A model generated the notes under the pieces. That model searched no databases and had not been told where the DNA came from. It was given only the letters and a program-made list of their open reading frames with translations. Positions 25,979 to 34,966 of a DNA stretch of 64,000 bases are shown here, one piece after another. Location: positions 1 through 64,000 of the forward strand of contig JAGRIJ010000040.1 in assembly GCA_020443295.1 (NCBI GenBank), read 5' to 3'. The position numbers were made by a program, and so were the translations under genes. The DNA is from Alphaproteobacteria bacterium (GTDB lineage Bacteria > Pseudomonadota > Alphaproteobacteria > Micavibrionales > Micavibrionaceae). How positions within the stretch are numbered: the first letter of the stretch is position 1; each line of letters opens with the position of its first letter.

Positions 25979-25981
25979 ATT

Positions 25982-26590
25982 TTAATGCTCGAAAATATCT
26001 GTGGGCCAGCCGGCCAGATCCAGATCGGCCCGTGTGGACAGAAAATCAAAACATTTCTGCGCCAGTTCGGCCCGCCCTTCGCGCTTGAGCTTCGCCTCAA
26101 GCTGGGCCCGGAGCTTGTGCAGATAATAAACATCGTTGGCCGCGTAAGAAAGCTGGTCGTTGGTCAACTCCCCCGACCCCCAGTCTGAAGATTGCTGCTG
26201 CTTGCTGATTTCAACACCCAGAAGATCGCGGCACACTCCGCGAAGACTGTGATCGTCAGTGTAGGTCCGCGCCAGCTTGGACGCGATCTTGGTACAGTAA
26301 ACCGGGCGGCAATCCACGCCCAGATGATGCTTGAGCGTCGCAACGTCAAACCGTGCAAAATGAAAAATCTTCACAACCTTGGGATCGGAAAGCAGGGCAC
26401 AAAGATTGGGAGCCTTGTAACTGCCGCCGCCAAACTGGACCAGATGCGCCGAACCGTCGCCCGCCGAAAGCTGGACAAGGCATAACCGGTCACGCAGGGG
26501 ATTAAGTCCCATGGTTTCCGTATCGACGGCCACAGAGTCACCAAAACTGATCCCGTCCGGCAAATCTTCTTTATGCAACGTTATACTCAA
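25982..26590 (-). CDS. rnd: Ribonuclease D (short form)
   Basis: 202 residues with TTG as start; the 3'-5' exonuclease domain only, without HRDC. DEDDy residues: Asp/Glu in VAVDTETMGLNPLRD, Asp in HFARFDVATLK, and Tyr and Asp in SYAANDVYYLHKL. E. coli RNase D is about 375 residues. It trims tRNA 3' ends. The tRNA-Leu gene lies 31 bases upstream on the same strand, so the two may be cotranscribed. kdsD follows. Confidence 0.93.
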   Translation of the reverse strand: MSITLHKEDLPDGISFGDSVAVDTETMGLNPLRDRLCLVQLSAGDGSAHLVQFGGGSYKAPNLCALLSDPKVVKIFHFARFDVATLKHHLGVDCRPVYCTKIASKLARTYTDDHSLRGVCRDLLGVEISKQQQSSDWGSGELTNDQLSYAANDVYYLHKLRAQLEAKLKREGRAELAQKCFDFLSTRADLDLAGWPTDIFEH

Positions 26591-26621
26591 AATCCGGCCT
26601 GCCTGATTTTATGTTAAAGAA

Positions 26622-26707
26622 TGGTGCCCAAGAGAGGACTCGAACCTCCACGACCTTGCGGTCACCAGTACCTGAAACTGGCGCGTCTACCATTTCGCCA
26701 CCTGGGC
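26622..26707 (-). tRNA. tRNA-Leu (anticodon CAG)
   Basis: Read on the minus strand, the acceptor GCCCAGG pairs with CTTGGGC, followed by the discriminator A and an encoded CCA. The anticodon arm is CCAGT/ACTGG with the loop TTCAGGT, giving anticodon CAG. The long variable arm (GACCGCAAGGTC) is typical of type II tRNAs and the T-arm has GGTTCGAGTCC. It is 86 bases with CCA. Confidence 0.97.
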
Positions 26708-26923
26708 CTGCTGACAGTCCTGTCTCTACAGGCCTGCGGCAGATGAAATTCTCTATCGCACCCGGTGCCGAATGTCAAACGTGGTGGTAATATATTTCTT
26801 AACCAAAAGAAAACCGTTTTATTAATATTTTCACAGGGATTTTCTGCCATCATCGGAAGGCGTTTGCACCGCCCACTGCGTTATGACAGACTAAAAGAGC
26901 AAAGATTTCAAAGGCATATCGTT

Positions 26924-27751
26924 ATGAAAATTCTTATTGTCGACCGGGAAGGCATTACGGCCCAGCTCATGAAATCGCGTCTGGAACCGCTCGGCCACCA
27001 GATCAAGGAAGAAACCTCGAAGAATAACGCGGTAGAACTTCTCGCGAATGAACGTTTTGACATGATTTTCATCGACCCCATGCCGCTGACCAGCGCCCGC
27101 CCGGTGATCCTGAATCTCCGCCGCGCCAGCGCCAACTACCCTTACATTCTGCATATGGCCACCGAAGGAACGCAGATCGAGGCCATCCAGTCCGGCGCAA
27201 ATGATTTCATTGCAAAGCCGATCGATCCCGAAAGCCTAGACCGCAAGGTTGAAAACGCCAAGCGCCTGACAGCGCTCATCAAGCGTATCGGCGACGACAA
27301 GGAAGATTTCCCCAGCGCGGGCGGCATTATCGCCAAATCCGCGTTCAACCAGCTCTTCCTGTCCGCGATCGACCGCGCCGACCGTTATGGAGAGCGCACC
27401 TACATCGTCTTTATCCGCGTTTCCAACTATCAGGACATTGCGGAAAAAGAAGGCCCCTACGCCGCCGATTATGCCGTAGCCAAGCTTTCCCAGTATCTGG
27501 TCCGCCTGCGCCGTCAGTCCGACATCATCGCCCAGACCGAACGATACGAATACGCTCTGCTCTTGCAGCGTCCCCTCTACGAAACTGAACCGGAAGAAGC
27601 ATCCAACCGTTTTGCTGAAGCCGTCGCCGGATTCAAGGATTTCTTCGCCTCCGGTGAAGTCTCCCCCGAAGTCACCGTCAAGCTGGTCGACCTTCCCGTT
27701 GGTTCACAGATCGTGGAACATTACCTCACGAAAGACAGTGCCAAACGCTAA
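26924..27751 (+). CDS. Response regulator with a degenerate GGDEF-like output domain
   Basis: 275 residues from ATG 26924, with AAAGG nine bases upstream (an upstream in-frame extension is not supported). Residues 1-120 form a receiver: MKILIVDREG (acidic pocket Asp), IFIDPMPLT (phospho-Asp) and FIAKPID (Lys-Pro). The rest (about 140-250) follows the alpha/beta pattern of GGDEF domains (YIVFIRVSNYQDIAEKEGPYAADYAVAKLSQYLV, then DIIAQTERYEYALLL) but has no GGDEF or substrate residues. It is therefore not a cyclase, and may signal by protein contact. No histidine kinase is adjacent. Confidence 0.75.
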   Translation: MKILIVDREGITAQLMKSRLEPLGHQIKEETSKNNAVELLANERFDMIFIDPMPLTSARPVILNLRRASANYPYILHMATEGTQIEAIQSGANDFIAKPIDPESLDRKVENAKRLTALIKRIGDDKEDFPSAGGIIAKSAFNQLFLSAIDRADRYGERTYIVFIRVSNYQDIAEKEGPYAADYAVAKLSQYLVRLRRQSDIIAQTERYEYALLLQRPLYETEPEEASNRFAEAVAGFKDFFASGEVSPEVTVKLVDLPVGSQIVEHYLTKDSAKR

Positions 27752-27875
27752 GTCCGGCACAATCAGATAGAAAACCTGTTTTTTCTCGCGATTCCATACG
27801 CTATCATACCTCTGTCTGCGCCTCCGCGGAGGAGCCCCTCCAAAGACGGCGGAACAGCGACTGGAAAGCCTCGCC

Positions 27876-28241
27876 ATGCGAATCAGCAGACACACCGTCA
27901 GAAATTTCCTTCTCAGGTCCGGAACGGTTCTGGCGCTTCTCTTCATGATTTTGGGCACCTTGCTGATCCTGCGCCAGGACCCGCATATGCTCTCGGCCGC
28001 TCACCTGCACAACAGCGGCATCCTTCTGGACTTGGCCGCCGCTGCTCATAACAACGCCGAACGTCAAAAGGAATTGCAGGATCAGGCGCTCGCCGAATAT
28101 TGGAAAGCGCTGAACGCAGATCCGTACAACCCTGAAATCTGGCAAAAGGTTTCTGAATATTCTGACATCCTGCCCCCGGATCAGCGAAACAGAATGAAAG
28201 TGATCAGGCGGAAAATTTTCGGCACGGAACGCAAACTCTAG
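27876..28241 (+). CDS. Small single-pass membrane protein, unknown
   Basis: 121 residues: a basic start (MRISRHTVRNFLLRSG), one membrane helix (TVLALLFMILGTLLIL), then a helical soluble part with TPR-like spacing (LQDQALAEYWKALNADPYNPEIWQKVSEYS). The family is not recognised. It starts about 125 bases after the response regulator gene and 20 bases before the next membrane gene, so the two probably form an operon. Confidence 0.6.
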   Translation: MRISRHTVRNFLLRSGTVLALLFMILGTLLILRQDPHMLSAAHLHNSGILLDLAAAAHNNAERQKELQDQALAEYWKALNADPYNPEIWQKVSEYSDILPPDQRNRMKVIRRKIFGTERKL

Positions 28242-28260
28242 CAGGATAAAACGCCAGCCC

Positions 28261-29274
28261 ATGAAATCACTCTTCCCCCCTGCCGAAACCGACCTCCTCC
28301 TCTACTGTTTGCTGTTAGGGGTCACGGTCTTTTATTTTGCGTTTCTGCCCGTTTCTAACGAAGTTCTGGGAATATTGACGTTACTGTGGTCAACGGCGCT
28401 CATACTGCGCCTGAAAGACCTGCTGGATTTCAGCGACCGCCTGAAACGCGCGGGCCACTACGACTACTCAGAGCAAAACCCCTCCCTTTCTCTCCCTCAA
28501 AATATACTCAGTCAGCTCAGCCACGAACAATATATGCAGCGGGGCCTGACGGCCCTCCGTTCGCTGCGTTTCCCCTCGATTTTCTGGATAATCTGCGGCC
28601 TTCTTTTTGCGGCCTGGGGAACCATGATGACTCTGTTCCCGGCCATACCTGCTCCGATCCCCGCCTTTAAAAACAGCCTCGATTCATTCGTCGAGCAGGC
28701 TACGGGCGTGGCGGCCCAGACATACTTATATGCCCTCATGACCGTCGCGCGCAGACTTTGTATTCTTTTTCTCATCGGTTCCTCCCTTTGGCTGGGCCAA
28801 AGCTACGCATACCGTTCCCCGTCAAAAACATTGCAGCTTTACTACATATTCCTTCTGATTCTGGCGTTTCTGGTCAACTTCGCGAATGAAAACTTCTCAA
28901 TCCTGCTCATCATCGACCTCTCCAAAGTCAGTCCTTGCGGATATGGATGGGAAAGCCTGAATTTGCTGCAGGAAATGAAACTGGCGCCGCGCCCTCTCAC
29001 TTCCGCCTCGCTTCGCGCCCTTGAATTGGGGAGCGCGGGTCTCGCATTGTTCTATTTTCCCTTGTGCATGAACACTTTATCTCTGCTGCGGATTTCTTTC
29101 GATGACTACGAACGCGCCGCCAGCGCGGTCAAAGGACTGCTGGTTCTCTCGATCCTGTTTTTTTCAGACCTGTATCTGGCGGCGAGCGAACAAATGACGG
29201 CGCTCTGGATCTCCGGCTGGGCTGTGTTTTCGCCGTACTGGATGCGCTCTCACCGCTACGTCAGGAAAAAATAG
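28261..29274 (+). CDS. Polytopic membrane protein, unknown
   Basis: 337 residues, hydrophobic, with about seven or eight membrane helices (for example 14-38, 42-55, 108-131, 160-178, 195-212 and 288-305). No family recognised; cysteines appear in FWIICGLLFAAWG, ILFL and PLCMNTL. It follows the small membrane gene by about 20 bases. A terminator lies 70 bases beyond its stop. Confidence 0.6.
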   Translation: MKSLFPPAETDLLLYCLLLGVTVFYFAFLPVSNEVLGILTLLWSTALILRLKDLLDFSDRLKRAGHYDYSEQNPSLSLPQNILSQLSHEQYMQRGLTALRSLRFPSIFWIICGLLFAAWGTMMTLFPAIPAPIPAFKNSLDSFVEQATGVAAQTYLYALMTVARRLCILFLIGSSLWLGQSYAYRSPSKTLQLYYIFLLILAFLVNFANENFSILLIIDLSKVSPCGYGWESLNLLQEMKLAPRPLTSASLRALELGSAGLALFYFPLCMNTLSLLRISFDDYERAASAVKGLLVLSILFFSDLYLAASEQMTALWISGWAVFSPYWMRSHRYVRKK

Positions 29275-29285
29275 GAACATTTTCC

Positions 29286-29366
29286 TTGACAACCGGATAA
29301 AACTGTCTCACACTGGGAGCCGTCAACACCCGGATTCCATCTGAGCCCGCCTTTCGGCGGGTTTTT
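29286..29366 (+). promoter_or_regulatory. Possible promoter followed by a terminator upstream of the small ORF
   Basis: TTGACA (29286-29291) lies upstream of a weak -10 candidate (CACACT at 29309-29314), then the hairpin at 29346-29366. It could give a very short transcript or an attenuator; the match at -10 is poor. Confidence 0.25.
29346..29366 (+). terminator. Rho-independent terminator after the membrane-protein operon
   Basis: CCCGCC (29346-29351) pairs with GGCGGG (29356-29361) around TTTC, followed by five T. It lies 25 bases before the start of the next gene, which has its own AAGGAG site. Confidence 0.85.
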
Positions 29367-29391
29367 ATTTTGTTTCAAGGAGATAAAAACC

Positions 29392-29730
29392 ATGACAACC
29401 CTCATGCCCACCGATTCAAACGACAATGCCATCCCGGCCCTGCGCCTCAAACAGGGCGGCGCCCATCATATCGGCGCCTCGTCCGCCTCGGCCCGCAACA
29501 CAACGGGCTTCGCGGATGACACGAAAATCGTCAGCCTCTACGCCACCGTTCCGGTCTTCGTAAAGTTCGGCGGCTCCACTGTAACAGCGGCCAATACCGA
29601 CCACTACTTTCCCGCCGGCCTCTATTATGATATCGCCCTGGGCGGTGAACAGGCGGCGCACTACACTCACATGGCAGTGCTGCGCGCAGGCACAACCGAC
29701 GGCGACGTCTACCTCTCGGAAAAGGAATAG
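29392..29730 (+). CDS. Small unknown protein of possible phage origin
   Basis: 112 residues, ATG behind AAGGAG. It is soluble and beta-rich in appearance (VSLYATVPVFVKFGGSTV, FPAGLYYDIALGG, YTHMAVLRAGTTDGDVYLSEKE) with no signal peptide. The compact architecture recalls small virion or tail-associated proteins, but I cannot name a family. The gene stands alone between two unrelated operons and is set off by a terminator. Confidence 0.55.
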   Translation: MTTLMPTDSNDNAIPALRLKQGGAHHIGASSASARNTTGFADDTKIVSLYATVPVFVKFGGSTVTAANTDHYFPAGLYYDIALGGEQAAHYTHMAVLRAGTTDGDVYLSEKE

Positions 29731-29740
29731 GCCCTACTAA

Positions 29741-29835
29741 GACAAGCAGCGAAGAATGTTGAAGACGGATTAGGAGCGAGGAGCGAAGGGTACAAATGTA
29801 CATAAGCAACGAAGCAACGCAGTCCGGACGCAAAA
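29741..29835. repeat. Possible dispersed intergenic repeat next to recR
   Basis: Between the small ORF and recR lies a stretch of short repeated words (GGAGCGAGGAGCGAAGG and AGCAACGAAGCAACGC) around GTACA-AA-TGTAC, a 5-bp palindrome at 29790-29801. It has no coding sense. I think similar stretches recur between genes in related alphaproteobacteria, but no second copy is in this window. Confidence 0.35.
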
Positions 29836-29846
29836 GAGAAAGCTAC

Positions 29847-30488
29847 TTATGCTGCGCTTCGGGAATTGAGAGCTGTCACGATCGTCCCGTCATCAAGATA
29901 ATCCAGCTCTCCGCCAACCGGCACGCCGTGCGCCAGACGTGTGACTTTAATCGGAAAATCCTGCAGATGGTCCGCAATATAATGCGCGGTCGATTGGCCG
30001 TCCACCGTTGCGGAAAGAGCCAGAATAACCTCCTCGATATGCTGCACATCTTCTGATATCTTGGAATCGTTTGCTGCAGCATAAGCAGACGGAGCCTTCA
30101 GGCGTGAAAAAAGCGCCTCGATCCGCAGATCGGCAGGTCCCACGCCGTCCAGCGCCGACAAAAGCCCGCCCAGCACATGATACCGCCCGCGGTAGGCTCC
30201 GGTCCGTTCGACCGCCCAGACATCGCTGACATGGGCAACGACACAGATTTTTGCGGCATCCCGCGCGGGATCGCAACACACCCGGCACGGCGATACGGAA
30301 TCGAGATTTCCGCACACATCGCAATCCTTGATCTCGGTCGCCGCATGCTCCAGCCCCCGCGCCAGCGGAAGCATAAGCGTCTCTCTCCGCTCCAGAAGGT
30401 GCAGCGCAATCCGCCGGGCGGAACGGTTTCCCAGCCCGGGCAGTCCGGCCAGCAGACGGATCAGATGATCAAGCGGCCCCTCACTCAT
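29847..30488 (-). CDS. recR: Recombination protein RecR
   Basis: 213 residues from the ATG at 30488 (MSEGPLDHL); an upstream in-frame start would lie inside lolA. Helix-hairpin-helix [20 protein letters not shown], the four-Cys zinc finger [16 protein letters not shown] and the Toprim domain ([14 protein letters not shown], then [20 protein letters not shown]) are present. It works with RecO and RecF in gap repair. Its ATG lies inside the last codons of lolA, an 8-base overlap. The usual partner ybaB (with dnaX) is not adjacent. Confidence 0.95.
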   Translation of the reverse strand: MSEGPLDHLIRLLAGLPGLGNRSARRIALHLLERRETLMLPLARGLEHAATEIKDCDVCGNLDSVSPCRVCCDPARDAAKICVVAHVSDVWAVERTGAYRGRYHVLGGLLSALDGVGPADLRIEALFSRLKAPSAYAAANDSKISEDVQHIEEVILALSATVDGQSTAHYIADHLQDFPIKVTRLAHGVPVGGELDYLDDGTIVTALNSRSAA

Positions 30489-31116
30489 TGAACGACGGCT
30501 TCCTGTTCTCATCTTTGAGGTTCGGATTGACATAAGCGAACATCTTCTTGTCCAGTTCGACCCCGGTTTTCAGGTAAAACAGCTCCACCTCCGTAATCGC
30601 GCCCTGCGCATCGATCACCCGCCACTTTTTGAGTGCGAACGGATCCTCGGTAAAGGCAAAGGTCAGCGTCCCCTCGTCGGGGTCGTCGGTCTGTGTCACT
30701 TCGATCTGCAGAAATCCGCCCGCCCGCCGCGTTTGCCTGACCGTCAGGTCGCCATGCAGCGTAAAGTCCTTGCGCAAAAAGAAATCCGCCAGCGTCGTGC
30801 CGATCGGCGCATTCGTCTGCTCGTCCAGCTCCCCGTCATAGAAATAGATGAAGGTCCCGTCGGCCACGACGTAATCCTTAACGGGCGGATCGTATTCAAA
30901 CCGCAGCTTTCCCGGACGGCTCAGATAGAACGTGCCGGTCATCTGCTGGCCGGTATGGGTGGTTTGCACGAACCGGGCCTGCGCGGTTTTCAAATTCTGG
31001 AAATATTTCTCGGCCTTGGCGATATCCGCCTCATTCACTTCGGCATACGCCGGAACCGCCGCAAAACTGAGGAGAAAACAGAGAATCAGGCCAAAACGTT
31101 TCATAAAGACAGCCAT
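30481..31116 (-). CDS. lolA: Outer-membrane lipoprotein carrier LolA
   Basis: Periplasmic chaperone that carries lipoproteins from LolCDE to the outer membrane. The signal peptide is [21 protein letters not shown], and the start may be ATG 31116 or 31104; neither has a strong binding site. The mature part shows the family pattern [33 protein letters not shown], then [20 protein letters not shown]. Length after cleavage is about 190, typical. It follows ftsK by about 165 bases, as in many alphaproteobacteria. Confidence 0.9.
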   Translation of the reverse strand: MAVFMKRFGLILCFLLSFAAVPAYAEVNEADIAKAEKYFQNLKTAQARFVQTTHTGQQMTGTFYLSRPGKLRFEYDPPVKDYVVADGTFIYFYDGELDEQTNAPIGTTLADFFLRKDFTLHGDLTVRQTRRAGGFLQIEVTQTDDPDEGTLTFAFTEDPFALKKWRVIDAQGAITEVELFYLKTGVELDKKMFAYVNPNLKDENRKPSFNE

Positions 31117-31282
31117 AATATAAAAGCCCCGTGGTTGAAAGTTAAAAACAGCGCTATCCGCCAATAATACGCCGCAAACCCGCGCTTCATTCGCCAAAGC
31201 TGCTGGACTTAGTCCATTCCCGAAAATAACCAGAACAAAAGCTTATCTTTCCCTGTGAACTGAGTCCGCTGAACCGGCACAG

Positions 31283-33868
31283 CTAAACATCGCTGAAATC
31301 GCGGACGAGGATCTCCCGCTTGCCCGTCGCGTTCGCCGGGGAAATGATGCCCTGCCGCTCCATCTCCTCCACGATCCGCGCGGCGCGGTTATACCCGATC
31401 TGCAGGTGCCGCTGGATAAAGCTGGTCGAAACCTTGCCCTCGCGCGCCACCACGGCCACCGCCCGGTCGTAAAGCTCGTCCACGTCATTGGAAGAGCCGC
31501 CGCCACCGCCGCCGAACATCGCAGCCATGATCTCGCTGTCGCCGTAATCGCTGTCATCGGTAAGATTATCGATATAATCCGGCGCGGCCTGCCCCTTGAG
31601 GAACGAAACCGTCTGCTCCACATCATCGTCCGAAACGAACGGCCCGTGGACCCGCGTCACGCGCCCGCCCGGCGCCATGTAAAGCATATCCCCCATCCCC
31701 AGAAGCTGCTCCGCCCCGGAATCGCCCAGAATTGTGCGTGAATCGATCTTGGAGGTCACCTGGAAACTGATCCGCGTCGGGAAATTCGCCTTGATCACCC
31801 CGGTAATCACATCCACGGAAGGCCGCTGCGTTGCCATAATCAGGTGGATCCCCGCCGCCCGCGCCATCTGCGCCAGCCGCTGGATCGCGTTTTCAACATC
31901 CTTTCCGGCCACGAGCATCAGGTCGGCAAACTCGTCCACAACCACCACGATATAAGGAAGTTCCTGCAATTCCAGCGTTTGATCCTCGAACTCCGGTTCC
32001 CCGCTTTCAGGATCGAACCCGGTCTGAACCTTCTGGACGATCTCTTCGCCTTTCTTGATCGCCTCGCGGATACGCTGGTTATAGCCTTCGATATTCCGGA
32101 CCCCCAGCTTGGACATGTTGCGGTAGCGGTTCTCCATCTCCCGCACCGCCCATTTCAGCGCGACAATCGCCTTCCCCGGTTCCGTCACCACAGGCGAGAG
32201 CAGATGCGGAATATTGTCGTAAACAGACAGTTCCAGCATTTTCGGATCGATCATAATCATCCGGCATTGCTGCGGTGACAACCGGTAAAGCAGCGACATG
32301 ATCATGGTATTGACCGCCACGGATTTCCCTGACCCCGTCGTCCCGGCTACCAGCAGGTGCGGCATTTTCGCAAGATCCGCAAGGATCGGCTGCCCGCTGA
32401 TATCCTTGCCCAGAATAAGCGGCAGCTTCGCGCTGGTCTTCTCGTAAAGCCGTGATTCCAGCATCTCGCGCATATAAACCGTCTGCCGTTCCTTGTTCGG
32501 CAATTCGATCCCGATCACGTTACGCCCCGGAACGACCGCGCACCGCACGGAAATCGCGGACATGGACCGCGCGATATCGTCGCTCAGTGAAATCACGCGG
32601 CTGGTCTTCGTTCCCGGCGCGGGCTCAAGCTCATAAAGCGTCACCACAGGACCGGGATGAATGGAACTGATATCCCCGTGAATGTTAAAGTCGGCCAGAA
32701 CATTCTGCAGCAATTCGGCATTTTTGCGCAGTGCCTCCTCATTGGGCTTTCGGCTGGTAACTTCCTTGGGAACTTCCTGAATCAGGGAAACATCGGGCAG
32801 TTGCCAGTCTTCGACATCCGCAAGGGCAAGACTTTGTTGCCGCCCTCCGGATTTCTTTTTTGCTGCAGCATTCTTCTTTGCCGCAGTCGGGGTAACGACC
32901 GGAATTTTCCCCTTGGGCTTGCGGGCGACAAGCACGTCGGACTCGGATTCGTCGTCTTCCTCCTCATCCTCTTCGTCATCATAGGCGTCTTCCTCATCGA
33001 CGTCCTCATCATCCTCATAATCGGATTCTTCTTCCTCATCATCTTCCTCTTCGCCCTCTTCAAGCTCGGCCCTCCGCGCCGCGCGCTCTTCGCGCCACGC
33101 CTGGACCTTTTCAAGAAGACCGAAAGAAAGAGACAACGACTCCGGCTCATAATCGGAATCGTTATAATGCTGCACCCAGTTAAGGAAACCGCGCATCGCA
33201 GCAACAACATGTCCCGCGACCGTAAAAACAGCAACCTTCGCCGAAAACCCGATCGCCGTCAGCTCATCGCGCGTAAACGCCGCAGCATAAAGAAACACGG
33301 GAATAGAAAGGACAGCGCAGACCGCCGAGTAAAACCCCGGCCCGATCCCCAACCCGTAGGATTGCGAGAGAACGGAAAGATGGTTCAGGATCAGTGTCCC
33401 GACGCTGCTCCCCAGATAAGGATGCGCAATCCAGTGCCCGGATGGAATCTGGGCCAGCGCGATCGAAGAAAAAATGCTGAGCGCCAGCGTGGCGGCCAAT
33501 CGCAGGCTGACAGGCCGGATCGACTGCCGCCGGAACAGCCGCCAGGCCCAGACCCCCAGGACCAGCGCAAGCATAAAGGCTCCCGCCCCCAGCGTCTGCA
33601 ACAACAGGTCGGCAGTCCACGCACCCGGCAAATCCGCGAAATTATGAACCATTTCCCCCTGCCCTTCGGAACGCGCCGTATTCCATGAGGGATCGGACGG
33701 GGTATAGCTGGCAAGCGCTGCAACGACAAACAACGCCCCGGCCAGAAGGGTAAGAGCAAAAGCATCCACAAAACGCCGCGCCGTAAAAGCCTGCAGCGAC
33801 TCGGGAATAAAAGGAATCGAAGGATCCTTGCTCTTGCGTTTGCGTTTGATCGTACGGGTGCGTGCCAT
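31283..33868 (-). CDS. ftsK: DNA translocase FtsK
   Basis: 861 residues: four N-terminal membrane helices (about 33-55, 85-108, 122-142, 172-198), then a linker, the RecA-like motor (Walker A GTTGSGKS at 509-516, Walker [12 protein letters not shown]) and the C-terminal winged-helix gamma domain (about 790-861) that reads KOPS sites. The linker holds a very acidic stretch (about 270-311) with roughly 34 Asp/Glu out of 42 residues, followed by basic [12 protein letters not shown]. It segregates chromosome ends at division. Its promoter region faces a divergent small gene across about 250 bases that include CtrA-like sites. Confidence 0.97.
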   Translation of the reverse strand: MARTRTIKRKRKSKDPSIPFIPESLQAFTARRFVDAFALTLLAGALFVVAALASYTPSDPSWNTARSEGQGEMVHNFADLPGAWTADLLLQTLGAGAFMLALVLGVWAWRLFRRQSIRPVSLRLAATLALSIFSSIALAQIPSGHWIAHPYLGSSVGTLILNHLSVLSQSYGLGIGPGFYSAVCAVLSIPVFLYAAAFTRDELTAIGFSAKVAVFTVAGHVVAAMRGFLNWVQHYNDSDYEPESLSLSFGLLEKVQAWREERAARRAELEEGEEEDDEEEESDYEDDEDVDEEDAYDDEEDEEEDDESESDVLVARKPKGKIPVVTPTAAKKNAAAKKKSGGRQQSLALADVEDWQLPDVSLIQEVPKEVTSRKPNEEALRKNAELLQNVLADFNIHGDISSIHPGPVVTLYELEPAPGTKTSRVISLSDDIARSMSAISVRCAVVPGRNVIGIELPNKERQTVYMREMLESRLYEKTSAKLPLILGKDISGQPILADLAKMPHLLVAGTTGSGKSVAVNTMIMSLLYRLSPQQCRMIMIDPKMLELSVYDNIPHLLSPVVTEPGKAIVALKWAVREMENRYRNMSKLGVRNIEGYNQRIREAIKKGEEIVQKVQTGFDPESGEPEFEDQTLELQELPYIVVVVDEFADLMLVAGKDVENAIQRLAQMARAAGIHLIMATQRPSVDVITGVIKANFPTRISFQVTSKIDSRTILGDSGAEQLLGMGDMLYMAPGGRVTRVHGPFVSDDDVEQTVSFLKGQAAPDYIDNLTDDSDYGDSEIMAAMFGGGGGGSSNDVDELYDRAVAVVAREGKVSTSFIQRHLQIGYNRAARIVEEMERQGIISPANATGKREILVRDFSDV

Positions 33869-33915
33869 AACAAAAAATGCGGTAGATAAAGGGAAAGAAA
33901 AATGACAGAGAAAGG

Positions 33916-33930
33916 TTAATAAAACCCTAA
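33916..33930. promoter_or_regulatory. Imperfect CtrA-like box near ftsK
   Basis: TTAA (33916-33919), seven bases, then CTAA (33927-33930): one base off the TTAA-N7-TTAA rule. It lies about 50 bases upstream of the ftsK start. Confidence 0.35.
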
Positions 33931-34012
33931 CCCCGGTAAAGACACCCTAGCATAGCAAATTTTAGGCTAAACCCGCAACCGGACAAGCACGCAGCTTTAC
34001 CGGTCAAGATCG

Positions 34013-34038
34013 TTAACGGCCCGTTAACCCTTTATTAA
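34013..34038. promoter_or_regulatory. Tandem CtrA-like boxes (three TTAA spaced by seven bases)
   Basis: TTAA occurs at 34013-34016, 34024-34027 and 34035-34038, each pair separated by exactly seven bases. That gives two overlapping TTAA-N7-TTAA boxes, the recognised CtrA half-site layout, with the last two followed by CC. A further TTAACC lies at 34099-34104. The array lies between divergent ftsK and the gene at 34117. Confidence 0.65.
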
Positions 34039-34116
34039 CCACTTATAAAGTAAAATTCTGCGAAGTTAATTTTTATTAAATTCATTTTCAATAAAGCATT
34101 AACCAGAGTAAAAATC

Positions 34117-34479
34117 ATGACAGCCGTAAAACAAAAGCAAAATCTGAATACGGAAGAAAAAATAGAATACTCCGTCTATATCCACCACCCTGCTAACGAT
34201 GACCGCCGCCTGCCGCCGTGGGAACGCGCAACGACGACAGACTGCCCGGAAACAGCCCTGAAAAAAGCCGAAATCCTTTACTTGACGCGCAAATACCCAA
34301 GGGTAGAGGTCAAACGCAAGACCTTCGATCCGGTCAATAACCGCCACATTGGTGAAACCCTGCGGATATTCGGGGAAGAGAACAAGGACATCCTGAGCGA
34401 ATACCTTCTTTTCCGGGCGTTCTATATCGCCCTGAGTGTCTTTTCCCTGATCCTGATCGTGATGGGTCTTTACGCCTGA
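34117..34479 (+). CDS. Unknown protein with C-terminal membrane helix
   Basis: 120 residues. The N-terminal 95 residues are charged and soluble (EEKIEYSVYIHHPANDDRRLPPWERA, then TALKKAEILYLTRKYPRVEVKRKTF), and a single hydrophobic helix closes it (AFYIALSVFSLILIVMGLYA), suggesting a tail-anchored topology. I do not recognise the family. It is divergent from ftsK behind CtrA-like boxes and so may belong to cell-cycle control. It converges with the next gene, 27 bases away. Confidence 0.65.
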   Translation: MTAVKQKQNLNTEEKIEYSVYIHHPANDDRRLPPWERATTTDCPETALKKAEILYLTRKYPRVEVKRKTFDPVNNRHIGETLRIFGEENKDILSEYLLFRAFYIALSVFSLILIVMGLYA

Positions 34480-34506
34480 ACGGCAAAAATTGCGGAAAGC
34501 GTCCGG

Positions 34507-34845
34507 TTAATCCAGAATACCCAGCGGATTTTCCATGACCAGATCGCCCATCTGGTCGTAAACATTGGCGTTCTCGTTCATTTGATCCTGAATCGGCTTG
34601 TTCTGTTCCCCCAGCTTTCGGAAAAACCCGGCCGCATCCTTCAGCAAACGGCCGGCCAGAACCGCATGCGGCGTATCGTCCAGCTTTCCATATGGATCCT
34701 GAACCACCAGAACGGAAACCTTCTCGAAAACGTTGGCGTTATCCGTCATCTGCTGTTCAATATGCCTGTTCTGGCCGGCCAGGGTCCGGAAAAACGTTGA
34801 CGCATCCTTCAAAAGCTTGCTGGCCAGTTCGGCATGGGTCGGCAT
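34507..34845 (-). CDS. Internally duplicated small protein
   Basis: 112 residues made of two copies of one module of about 50 residues: AELASKLLKDASTFF...QDPYGKLD (about 5-56) and AVLAGRLLKDAAGFF...ENPLGILD (about 61-112), about half identical. Each copy is helical and ends with NAN[VF]..-type and D/N-P-x-G-x-L-D motifs. AAGGAA lies nine bases before the ATG. No signal peptide or membrane segment. Function unknown; two-copy design suggests a dimer-like fold in one chain. Confidence 0.7.
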   Translation of the reverse strand: MPTHAELASKLLKDASTFFRTLAGQNRHIEQQMTDNANVFEKVSVLVVQDPYGKLDDTPHAVLAGRLLKDAAGFFRKLGEQNKPIQDQMNENANVYDQMGDLVMENPLGILD

Positions 34846-34966
34846 AAAACAATATTCCTTCTAACGTCTTGTTATATTTAGGTCTGTGATCGACTAAACC
34901 TGCCAGAGGTTAACACGATTTCAGAAAAAAGCCACAGCCATTTCCCTAAAAAATCCGTAGGACGCC

